From NCBI GenBank assembly GCA_947179485.1, contig OX359245.1, positions 74,139,067 to 74,203,066 on the forward strand: a DNA stretch of 64,000 nt, read 5' to 3'. This DNA is from Allacma fusca (taxonomy: Eukaryota > Arthropoda > Collembola > Symphypleona > Sminthuridae). The notes under the pieces were generated by a model. That model had not been told where the DNA came from. It worked only from the letters and a program-made list of their open reading frames with translations, and did no database searches. Both the position numbers and the translations under genes were made by a program. Below, in pieces: positions 10,073 to 20,623 of this stretch. Numbering within the stretch: the stretch's first letter is position 1; each line of letters begins with the position of its first letter.

Positions 10073-12351
10073 ATGAAGACACTTTCTATTCTATTTGTCT
10101 TATTTTTCAACCATTTCGGAATTGTTATTGGAAATGGGGATCAAAGTGCAGGACCAGGTCAACCCACCAAATTCAGGGTTATGAGTAATAATAAGATATT
10201 TTCTATGTTAACCTAATCATTCCTCTGTATATTTGAATTAATCCGTGTAAATTCTCGTATAACTCAAGGTTTCTCTTCACTTTGGCTGATGGAGCTTGAA
10301 GAAAATTACAAGAGCGGATTTCCCAAACAGTTCTCCGTAATAAATCACAGAAACTTAACAACTGTACCCAATCACAATTTACGACGAGAAGATGAGAGCA
10401 CTTGTCAAGATGTGACCTTCTTCAGTGTGGAACAAAACAAACGAATGATTAACACATTTGGTTTGGACTCCATTTTAAATCAAACAATTCAAGGTTTGGC
10501 CTCAATTTTATCTCGGTTTAAATGTATGTACATAATAGAATATTATAGTGTTTATACTTAGCAGCTCTCATATTTTAATCTACCTTTTGTATTATAACAC
10601 ACCTTCTCCTTTACTTTAAGTATCTCCAATCCTTATATATAAGAACCCCACAGTGTGAACTATTTCTACTATCCTGCTAACCTACATTTTGGAAACTGGC
10701 CAGGAATATGAGCCCCAGATTATCAAAAACAAATTCGAAATATATTCATCGACCTATGCCGAAACTTAAGGTGACATTCTTTCAAATCATCTTTGAAATC
10801 TATGTAAATTGTGAATACTTTGAGGGTTGTCGCATAAGGAATTCTACTACTGCTGTATAAATTGCAAAACTACACTAAACCGGAAAAGACATCGAACAGA
10901 TTAAAAATACTTAAGAGATACTAATTAATTTTGAATCTGGCTACGCAGAGCAGAAAGTGAGTTTGATGTAATGACAAAACTTTTAAAAGAAAGGATCTAA
11001 AAATTCGAATAATTTTTAACAGAAATGCTGGAAACCCCGAGAGCCAGACTTTTTCGTGACAACTTTTATGGTTAGTTTAACGTGAGGAACTTCTTCTAGG
11101 CAAAAAAATATGCTTTGTTCGGAATATTGTTTTGTCGGGGGGCAATAACTGCGCTTCATCTTTAGCAAAATTTATACAATTGCAAGCAAGAACTTTGATG
11201 TCTCGTGTTGCTAGTTGTAAAAGTACCTAATAATTTAGATTACTTCCAATTAATATTGCGGACATTAATTTTAGGCGAAATTGAAGACTACCGCTACTCA
11301 AGAGGTAATCGCCGCGGAATCTGCACTGAGTTAGTCCAACTGCACCGAAGAGTGGAATCCGTTTACACCTTTGGAAAATGTGTTCGGTTATTTGAAACAA
11401 CCAGCTGTGGAGGCTGGTCAGTTGCTGTTTATCCAGGAAGCATAAATTCTGCCAAACTAATGAGACCTAAAGGAGTCACATTCCAGGCGATAGGACCATG
11501 CATTGAAAATGAATTCTCGGGGGGATATTTAAATATATCCTTCCCTAGATTTATTTTAAAGAATCCCAGGTCTCGAGGCTTTAACCCCGATTCTTCAATC
11601 ATGTCGTCTACTTTAGCGAGACTCCCTTGGAGATCTTTTCAAGGAGTGATATACAGTTATGAATTTGAACCTGGAAATAGAATACAACACATTAAAGCTT
11701 ATAATGATCCAAGTGTATGGAAAGAGAATGCGACCTATATGAAATATCCAGAGGGAAACAGTGACGTTCTCGGTTACACAATTCCCCCACATTTTGGCGG
11801 AACGGCGGAGAATTTCAATCGGTTTCCCGCCGGTCAATCCAGTCTGAATCGATGGTATGCCGTCCTGGCACGTTTTCTGATTGGTTCATGGTACGTCACA
11901 TCCAGTTTTGTGTACGAGGATAAAATCACAACTACACCGATGTATTTTTACTTCTTAATTTCCAATCACAATAATTCAATCGGTGAAGAACCCGATTGGA
12001 AAGATTACTATGGCCGCATTACCAACGAACACACTACAATCTTGGACGTTGAACAGCCGTACATTCAACCTATCGAGCGAAACAATGGTAAAAATTTATG
12101 CTATTCTATAGATAGTACATACAGTATATCTATACAGTCCTAAAGTCGGAGAGAGGAAATTTTGAAATCTGCCTGGTTTTATTTGACCGAGTCAAACATT
12201 GGAGTTTGCTGGTAAAACAACCCAAGGGTTTTCCAGGGGATTTTCTCCTGTTATGTGTAATGCAGAATGCTTTTTCACATGCTTTTTTTCAGCACCGCTG
12301 ATTAATCGTTGTACATGGCTCTGGCTAGTGTTCGTCCTAAAATTATATTGA
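10073..12351 (+). CDS. Secreted beta/gamma-crystallin-like plus endonuclease-like protein, copy A
   Basis: Five exons keep phase 1 throughout: 10073-10157, 10269-10493, 11023-11070, 11275-12087 and 12293-12351, giving 409 aa. Exon 1 encodes a signal peptide (MKTLSILFVLFF...). Exons 3-4 give ARLFRDNFYGE and, about 45 residues on, CVRLFETTSCGGWSVAVYPG, the repeated strand pattern of a beta/gamma-crystallin Greek key. The following about 200 residues contain GYTIPPHFGGTAENFNRFP and SSLNRWYAV. These resemble the DRGH..GG...N..P and N..W motifs of DNA/RNA non-specific endonucleases, but with Tyr instead of the catalytic His. The last exon adds a hydrophobic C-terminus (CTWLWLVFVLKLY), a possible membrane or GPI-anchor signal. 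The exon 2 donor AAG|GTTTGG is weak; a later GT at 10524 would create an immediate TAA. Copy B supports this choice by homology. Function is inferred; the nuclease is probably inactive. Confidence 0.6.
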
Positions 12352-12500
12352 ACTTGTTAGAAGTTTTAATTAAAGTTTTATGGCGAGCAAAAACATCGCG
12401 AATATACAAATTATCCACTCCAGGATTGCACAACTAATTTTTATATCAAGTATTTCGGATGCGCTAATACAGCTTATGACGATATCTTAAAATCCAACAG

Positions 12501-13792
12501 ATTTCAACATCAACCTGTCCTCTATTGAAACAAAATTTAGTAGTATCTTCAGAGTGGAACTTCACTCCAAAAATTATTCCGGGTTTTACTTCAACAAAGC
12601 TGCTGGGATTCACCAAACGAGTTTAGTACACTGCCAACAAGCTTTCTCAAATCCGGAGTTTCAGCAAATTGCAAAAAACCTTTCAGTTTTGCAACAATTT
12701 GCAAAAGGCTAGAGCACTTAAACTATTAAGTACAATTAATTAGGATGTTATTTTGCTTACTAGGGGTTGTAAATAGACATCAATTATTGTATTGGTATTA
12801 TGATCTTAAACATATGTACAACAATGTTTTGATTGTTGGAATTAAAAAATTACATTTGACGACAAAATTGCATCAATGTAACGAATTCTACAACGTAATT
12901 GAAATTTGTATTCCAGAGGTTCTCAAGTCTCCGATGGTTCGGTTATTCAGTGAGGAAAATTTCACTGGTGAGTTGAATTAAAAATGCATTTAAACAAAAT
13001 TGATTTGGTGATCCGTGTGAATCTGCTATAATCAATATTATCCTATGTGTAGGACATTTTGAAAATTTTCACTCCGGTATGGAACAAGGAAAACGTTTCT
13101 GTTATAATACCAGAAGATTAAACCGTGTTAAATCCGCAGTCACATTAGGCCTGTGCGCTAGATTGTTTGATCACAAGAATTGCAGGGGTCTGTCGCTAGC
13201 GATTTATCCTGAAATTCCAAATTTGTTAGTACCAACAGACAAAATTTTGAAAAATGTTTCTTCAGTGGGACGTTGTCTCGTCGAAGATTTTCTACGCCAT
13301 GAAAATGTATCAGCTGTCCCGGACTCATTTGAAATCTCCGAAACCACACCGTATGAGATAGAGGACCTTAGTATTCCAGGTCTAAATTTACGCTACCGTC
13401 TGGGACATAGGAAACGGATTGAAGGCATCAACGCCATCGTTTTTCAACACGGCCTTGTTCCTGCTGGGAAACGCTTCAATGATATTGGGAACGCCTTTAA
13501 TAATTCACGATATGTGAGAAAAGGTTACGTTCCAATTTATGTCATTCCTTTAGCAATCGGTGGTCCATCAAACAAGTCCTTCAATGTTTTTCCCATGAAG
13601 AGATCCCGTAGTGAGACTTGGCCCAAAATATTTCCCAGCGACTTATCAGACCCCAATGAATTAATTACCTGGGAAATGTCATTCAAATTTGTGTATGAGA
13701 CTGAAAGTAACACCAGACCAATTTATATTTACTATCACTTCATTACTTTACTGGATAAACGCGTGTATTATGGGAGATTCGTAAATAAATAG
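12501..13792 (+). CDS. Beta/gamma-crystallin plus endonuclease-like protein, copy B (5' end unresolved)
   Basis: Exons at 12501-12707, 12917-12967 and 13053-13792 line up with exons 2-4 of copy A in phase and sequence: ENFTGHFENFHSG against NFYGEIEDY, and CARLFDHKNCRGLSLAIYP against CVRLFETTSCGGWSVAVYP. The C-terminal region has VIPLAIGGPSNKSFNVFPM, again like the endonuclease core but without DRGH. It ends YYGRFVNK, stopping where copy A continues into another exon. No signal-peptide exon was found in the 150 bp between the copies. The donor matching copy A is GC rather than GT (12708-12709), so this copy may use a rare GC-AG intron or be a decaying duplicate. The final 740-bp exon is uninterrupted, which favours a working or recent gene. 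Confidence 0.5.
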
Positions 13793-15423
13793 GCTTCCCA
13801 GAAACCTGGACAGACTAAATTTCACTAATTCGTTTAAATTCTTGCAATTTTATCACAGGGAACCCGAAGCAGTTGCTTAACTTTTAAAATTAAAAACCTG
13901 GACCAATTTAACATCGAGGTATGAAAACCTTTAAAGGAGTAGAAATGAAATTTTCAGAAACCAAATTGTTTTTTAAAGATAATAATCTTAATATATATTC
14001 ATTATATGGGCTGACGGTAGGGTAATGCTTTCTAACCTAAACTTTTTTCCAAATAGGACTTCCAATACGTTTCAGCAGGGGTACCTATTGAGAAAAAGGC
14101 AACGAGCTTTAAAATCCCTCTTGGCAAAAATAATTTCCCTACAAGACGTCAAATCGAGGCCACATTACGTTTACCAATATAAGTACCAGTGCATCGCATG
14201 GGTACAAAACTTTTGTATCTGGACCTGAACCTGGACCCAAATATGGGGCACTGGTAAAAATCGTACCTAAACCCGTACCTGGTTATAAATAACCATTAAA
14301 TAAATGTTGGTAGCTTGACCTGGATTTTTTTTTGTAGTGCGTACCTGTACCTGAATTTTGCCTGTACCCAAAATGTACCCAAAATATGGACCTGTATTTT
14401 GACCATGCAGTCCCTGATGAAGAAAATTTTAGGATGAGGCTGGTAAAAATTATCGGGATGGCAGAAGTCTCCAATAGAAGCTCCTGTTTCATTGTACCTA
14501 TTAAATAAATTCATGACAGTTCATTTTCAGAAAAACCTTAGAAAAAATTATATGTTTCAGTGTTATCAGATTTGGTATTCAATTCAATCCAATGGTATGC
14601 CCTGTGGCATGCAAAATATATTGGGCCTTTCAAAATCCAAGATTGTATGAATTTGTAATATCGTTTGGTCCTTATCGAACATTATCATTGTAATAAGCAA
14701 CTGCCACTATTTCCTTCCATTTCTGGCAACTGATCCCGGGACTTGTCCCGGGAAGTTGGAAATATTCAAAACTATAAATAGTTGACTGGGAGTGCAAATT
14801 CAAAGTCCGGATTGTAATTTGTGATCATAATAATAAACAAATTGTTTTTACAAAAGCACTAAAACCTTTCATCAATAAACTGAAAGCAAAAATGAGTATT
14901 TTTAGGTCATGCGAGATTGTGTTGGGTTTATGAGAGTTTAACCCTATACTTCCTGAGCTTTTAATGGAACGAAACATCCTAAAGTATGGACAAACTGGCC
15001 AATGTTAATAAAACGAAGGGGGTCATGAATATATGCCCACAAAATTGCTTTTACATTTACCAAAATTTTAATTTCCGTGACCTGCAGAGGTCAAAATATT
15101 GACATGGGGTCACGCGCCTCACAAAGAGCCCTCGCCCCATGCCCGCTCGGGATCGGAATGAAATTTTGTGGGAGCTTAGGTACCTGGCCCAATGTCCAGG
15201 GGTACCAACAGTTTGGGTCATCTCGCCCTGGTTTGCGCTAGAGATTAAAGATTTAAATTCTAATTCGTGAGCAAAGGATCCCCTGTTCAACGTAAATTCT
15301 GAATTTCAAAAGTCCATGCTATTTTCGATGAATGACATATTTACGGATGCATTCATCATACGTGGTTCTGGCTACCTTGTTGACCATTATTGGTCCCAAT
15401 TAGGTTTCTGACCCCAGATTGGT
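13793..15423. other. Intergenic, no gene recognised
   Basis: AT-rich sequence with short repeated ACCTG/GTACC-like words around 14220-14400 and a GC-richer patch at about 15070-15240. No frame with family resemblance or splice support was seen. Confidence 0.4.
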
Positions 15424-15866
15424 CAATATTGGTCTCAATCCGGTTTCTGGCCTCAGAATGGTCAATATTGGCCACAATTCGGTTTCTGGCCTCAGATTGG
15501 TCAATATTGGTCTCATTGCCTTAGACTGACCAATATTGGTCACAATTGGTCTCATTGCCTTAGACTGACCAATATTGGTCACAATTGGTCTCATTACCTT
15601 AGATTGACCAATATTAGTCAAAATTGGTCTCATTGCCTTAGACTGACCAATATTGGTCACAATTGGTCTCATTACCTTAGATTGACCAATATTAGTCAAA
15701 ATTGGTCTCATTGCCTTAGACTGACCAATATTGGTAACAATTGGTCTCATTACCTTAGATTGACCAATATTAGTCAAAATTGGTCTCATTGCCTTAGACT
15801 GACCAATATTGGTCACAATTGGTCTCATTACCTTAGACTGACCAATATTGGTCACAATTGGTCTCA
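15424..15866. repeat. 39-bp tandem satellite with palindromic core
   Basis: Nine units have GACCAATATT starts spaced exactly 39 bp apart (15528, 15567, 15606 ... 15840), preceded by about three diverged units from 15424. Many units contain the perfect palindrome TGACCAATATTGGTCA. Two variants (TTGGTCACAA and TTAGTCAAAA) alternate, giving a 78-bp higher-order period over the middle. Because 39 is divisible by 3 and the unit lacks stops in some frames, it yields spurious long open frames on both strands. Confidence 0.9.
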
Positions 15867-15903
15867 TTTGTGACTTTTCCTGCGCTGCGCTCCTATGTCC
15901 CAT

Positions 15904-16828
15904 ACATTTGGAAATTCTGAATCCAAACTAGTGATTCAATTTTGGTGCCGCCAAAAATTCTTAAAACGACCAAATTGACCTGCCCAAAATCAGGGCACTT
16001 TCAAAAGCTGCTCGCGTGCACACAAATGGGTATGTGGGCATTTATAGCTGGGCCCGCAAATACTGTAGGACATTTTCAATCGACATACCCTAAATAGAGT
16101 AATGATAAACCTCTAAAAGTACATTGTTTTTAAAGAAGATCGTATCGTTTGAGCTCGGAAACTTGATTAAGGTTACTTATAAACACATGTAAATGTAAAT
16201 CTACATAAACTAGGAAGTAAAGTTTCACTAATTATAGTTGAATTTGATGCTTACATTCAATTCTGTTTTACAAAAACCGAAATATGTCGCAGGAACAGTA
16301 TTAAAATTTGCCCTGTAAGACTTTTTCCCGAAGTATGTATGTACTTTGTAAATGCTACAATATGTGCAAATTTAATTACACGTTAGTTCCAGATATGCCT
16401 AAATACTTCGACTGGAAGATTTCAGAGAGCAATTTTAAAATCCATAAATATAATGAATGAAATCCTAAAAATTATTTGCTTTGCCTCAGCTTCCTTCAAT
16501 ATTGAAACGAATTCACTTATCCTTCAGCCTTACTATTTTTAACGTTTTAGAAATGGTATCTCAATTTAATAGAATTTTTTATACACTTTTAGATCTACAC
16601 TGATAGTTCATATCTAAAGCCTTCTCTTGAATCTGAGCTTAAAGTTTCACTTAACTCTGATCTTATATTTAAATATGAACTCGAACCTAACCCCCCACTA
16701 AAACCTTTATTTTAAAATAAATTTACGCCCGACCACGCACTCAAGTTTATACTTCAACCTGGACTTGATTGTGAACCCGCAATAAACTTGTACTTTAAAA
16801 TGAGTTTGAACCTGATCCCATACTAAAC
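15904..16828. other. Intergenic, no gene recognised
   Basis: AT-rich DNA between two tandem arrays. From about 16660 degenerate AACTTGAACCTGA-like words appear and merge into the 12-bp array. Confidence 0.4.
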
Positions 16829-16934
16829 TTGTACTTTAAAATGAACTTGAGCCTGACCCCGCACTCAAGCATTTACTTGAACCTGAAATTGAATTGGAAA
16901 CTGTACTTGAACCTGAACCTTTACTGGAACCTGT

Positions 16935-17272
16935 ACTTGAACCAGAACTTGAACCTGAACTTGAACCTGAACTTGAACCTGAACTTGAACCTGAACTTGA
17001 ACCTGAACTTGAACCTGAACTTGAACCTGAACTTGAACCTGAACTTGAACCTGAACTTGAACCTGAACTTGAACCTGAACTTGAACCTGAACTTGAACCT
17101 GAACTTGAACCTGAACTTGAACCTGAACTTGAACCTGAACTTGAACCTGAACTTGAACCTGAACTTGAACCTGAACTTGAACCTGAACTTGAACCTGAAC
17201 TTGAACCTGAACTTGAACCTGAACCTGAACCTGAACCTGAACTTGAACTTGAACCTGAACCTGAACTTGAAC
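16935..17272. repeat. 12-bp minisatellite (GAACCTGAACTT)n
   Basis: About 28 near-perfect copies of GAACCTGAACTT, with GAACCT-only variants near the end (about 17221-17245). Degenerate flanks extend from about 16660 to 17545. The unit has no stop in several frames and produces low-complexity open frames on both strands (Leu-Glu-Pro-Glu, Val-Gln, Gly-Ser-Ser). I take these as non-coding. Confidence 0.9.
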
Positions 17273-17545
17273 CTGAACTCGAAACAAACCCCGCACTAAA
17301 ACTTCTACTTGAAACTGCGCTAAAACGAACTTCAATCTGCACATAAATCCGAACTCACACTCCGAACACACAAGTGTGTACTTAAACCTGGACCCGCACT
17401 CAGGCCTGTACTTGAAACTATACTCGCACTCAATCCTGTACTTAACTCTGAACATACTTGAACTTGCACTCGATTCTACATTTGTAGGGTTACTTGAACC
17501 TCCATTTGGAATTATCCTGGACTTGAACCTTACTTGAAACTGCAC

Positions 17546-18737
17546 TTGAACTTAATACTTAAGACTGCCCGTATATCATTTGGACATGAAATTTGTCCAA
17601 ACTTTGTAAATTATTGTTGGTATTTTGCATTAATCTACTTGTAACACCGGCTTAAATAATTTGGGAATATGTTGAGGGCCCCAATGTAATTACATACGCC
17701 ATATACTTAACAATGTAAATGGCTGACGAATGGAAAAGTACAAGTGTTCTAAATTTTTTTTAAACATCTAGCAGGCCGATTAATTTCAAAATTTAGCTAT
17801 TTAGTCCAAAAATGTTAATGAACGATTAAAAAAAAATCAGTTGTTCAAGTATGATAGATTTTGCATAAACAAATAAAAACCAAAAAAAATGACTGGTGGC
17901 CAGTTTGTCCAGGGGTTAGCAATTATAGAACTGGTATGATCTAACGCAAGAGGTTTCATGAGTTAAGGGGTAGATTGGAGAAAAGTAATAGAACTAATGA
18001 GCTATTTTTTGAATGTAGAAATACAAACGGAATACTGTGAGGATTCCAAGATCCTGTTTTCCTCCAAAGTTTGGGAGAAAGTATTTAGCTCATCAAGACA
18101 TGGATGATTGGAGGTCTCCTGAAACTCTCCATTAAGTCGTAAAATGTTTCCAGCAAAACAAATTCTAAATAACCATCGTAGAAATATTTGACAGGGTCTG
18201 GAAAAACTGGAATTTTGTTGAATTAATTTGAAACTTTACTTCAAATGTGATGAGTGGGAATTTTTCTTCAAATTTGACATTCAGCGTGCAGGCATGGACC
18301 AGCGTATGTATGTGAAGTCCAGATACTCATCTTGTAAAATCGCATAATTCGTAAAATAAATCAATACTAATGCCTTGTTTATATTCAGCAATTATTTTTA
18401 TTTCGATCGATAATTCATGCATTTTCAGGAATGACTCGTGTTTATAGTCACAATTGGTGAAATTGTCGACAGGATTCCCCCCTCAACAAAGAATATCAAC
18501 TATTTTAAGTTTCCCCTTGTTTTCCCTAAAAACTCCTTTTGCTTCGTTCTCTCAAGGTGTCTCTCAGGTGTCGGTTTAAAATTCAAAATAGAATTAGAGT
18601 TGAAAAACCTGTTTCCTTTGAAATTTCACATATTGAATTCCATAAGAAAGAATTTTTATTTTCGAAAGTCGACAATTACAAAAAGCAAGCTGAAAGACAA
18701 AATAATTTTGTCTTTATTATTTAAACTTCAAAGTTCC
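17546..18737. other. Intergenic, no gene recognised
   Basis: AT-rich sequence up to the left 1.1-kb direct repeat. Short open frames near 18438-18746 look random. Confidence 0.4.
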
Positions 18738-19856
18738 TTACGATAGGGACATAAATGAAAATTAGCTATTAGCTATTAGCTACCCTGCAAATGTTGTCCA
18801 TAAGACGTATATCTCAATCAAAACCATCCTGTAATAATTGCAGCCCAAACGCCAGTTCCTATCTTGAGAAAAAAGCCAGGTCTGATTCCTGACACTAAAA
18901 ACGCCCATCCATGACACAAAAGCTCCATTCATAAGGGAAACATATATGTACGTATATGTTATTTTAGGTTATAATATGTAGGTCGGTTCACGCACACACG
19001 TCCCCGCTAATTGTAGTACGAGAGACACGTGCGACACGAGCTGATTATGAAGAACGCATGAAATGCTCAATAGCTTTAAATTGTTTTCGCGGACCTAAGT
19101 TAAATGGAAATGAATGTCATAAATGTGTTGTTTGTAATTTGAAAATCATGTTTCCATAAATAAACGCTCGTTTGTAAGCACTCAATTCATTGATACCTAT
19201 TAATCGCAGGTAAAGGCATGGCATCTACCTAAAATTACTAACATGGTTCTAAGTTGAAACTTTGTAGGTTCTAGTATACATTATTTGTGCAGGGAGTTAA
19301 GTAATATTTTACGCAAACATTAAGTAATGCTTTTTACAGATTAGCATGTTACTCTTGTGACTGCGTACTTGAACGAATATGGTCGAATTTCTTGACGTAT
19401 ACTGATAATGCTTGTAAAATACAGGGTGGCCACTAATCTAGTCTCATCCAGAATTTGTTTCTGGGTAAAACTTTAAAAATCAATTTAGCAAGATGCTAGG
19501 CTTCCTTCGATATATGTATCAAACTTCTAAACACACTAGCTGATCAAGCAAAGGTGTCAATGCAAGACAATTTTAATTTCAAATGTACGTGTGTGTATAT
19601 AGTGTGTGCTATAACGGGAACTCGTGTATATGCATTGAAACTCAATGTACTCATCTATCGGACTCCAGTCCAATTAGCTCCTCGATTAGTCACACAAAAT
19701 GGTCCGACACAAAAGCCTTATATGTCATTCAAAACGTGCTTCTAAATATTTCCCGAAAGCCAGATGTTATCTCTAGATCAAACGCCGGGTTAAATTCCTG
19801 ACTAAACAATGCCGTTACCTCAAACTGAAAAGGGTAAATTGGCGCATATTTTAGTA
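18738..19856. repeat. Left copy of 1,119-bp direct repeat flanking the LINE
   Basis: This segment recurs at 24700-25818 with the same length. I found two substitutions (near 18930 and 19750). It ends exactly where the (AAT)n tail of the LINE begins. It contains no recognisable gene. Confidence 0.92.
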
Positions 19857-20008
19857 AATAATAATAATAATAATTTATTAAGTCGATTTGGCCTTAGCCC
19901 TTACAACGTTGCTTGTATTATACATACCAGAATCATCTCATAATATGAGTTCCTTAAATTATATCCAATTCAGTCACGGTTATACTTATTGTTAGTAATT
20001 TCTTACAC

Positions 20009-20623
20009 CTAAAACTCTTTAAGAAATTCTCTCATTTTCATTGCCGACTTCCAGAACCAGAAAAGTCTCATATACTCTTCAGTATTGCGGTGCTCCGTAA
20101 ACATTTGGATTAGATAGTTGCTTCTATTGATATCTTCGCTGCCTCTGAATGAGCTGATGAGGTGTCTATATTGCCTGTAGTGTACACATTCCCACATTAT
20201 ATGAAAGTGATCCTCGATAATTTGACTGTTACAGAGCTCACAGATTGTAGTTTTCTCCTTAGTCTTCCATACATTGTACATACCATTGAGTAAGAAGGCC
20301 TTGCCCACACAAACCTTTGGTATTCCACTACGCAAGTTTTGTACTAACTGTACAGCTGCCCAGGGTAAATTTACTTTAAAGAAGTCACTAGCTAGTACAT
20401 GTGTTTTAATTGTACGAAGCTGTATCAACATAGGATTATTTTGCAATCTCCCTACATCGTTATTCACTGACCACATGTAGTACTTAGCAATGATACTAGA
20501 GAGTTTCGCTTTTGAGGGATCAGCTATGATTTCTTCAAAGTCTTCTTCCATCTGTGATTCTTTGAACATTTCCTGGACTTGTAATATCCAATTAAATTTA
20601 ACATCAGATTGTGTGTTTACCAT
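20009..20623 (-). pseudogene. C-terminal part of LINE ORF2 downstream of an in-frame TAA
   Basis: This 204-codon frame is in phase with ORF2 and starts at the codon immediately after the TAA at 20626-20624. It includes the Cys/His knuckle CELCNSQ...DHFHIMWEC (about 20180-20245) that normally closes LINE ORF2 proteins. It is therefore the detached ORF2 C-terminus, not a separate gene. The stop would remove the knuckle region, which is thought to help RNA or DNA binding during target-primed reverse transcription. Confidence 0.85.

Noticed and set aside
10494..10561. Extending exon 2 of crystallin-like copy A to the GT at 10524
   Set aside because: Joining it to the exon at 11023 makes a TAA at the junction. 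The site at 10493 is supported by alignment with copy B.
15060..15300. GC-richer patch as a possible gene or CpG island
   Set aside because: No frame, splice signals or family resemblance were found. It is too short to interpret.
15424..15866. CRISPR-like regular repeats
   Set aside because: The whole unit repeats with no unique spacers, and the host is eukaryotic.
15400..15903. 167-codon minus-strand and 89-codon plus-strand frames of 13-residue repeats
   Set aside because: The 39-bp satellite is a multiple of 3 and stop-free, so both strands read open. Treated as satellite, not protein.
16829..17545. Long open frames on both strands encoding Leu-Glu-Pro-Glu, Val-Gln or Gly-Ser-Ser polymers
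   Set aside because: They follow entirely from the 12-bp tandem repeat, which lacks stops in several frames. There is no start context or splice structure.
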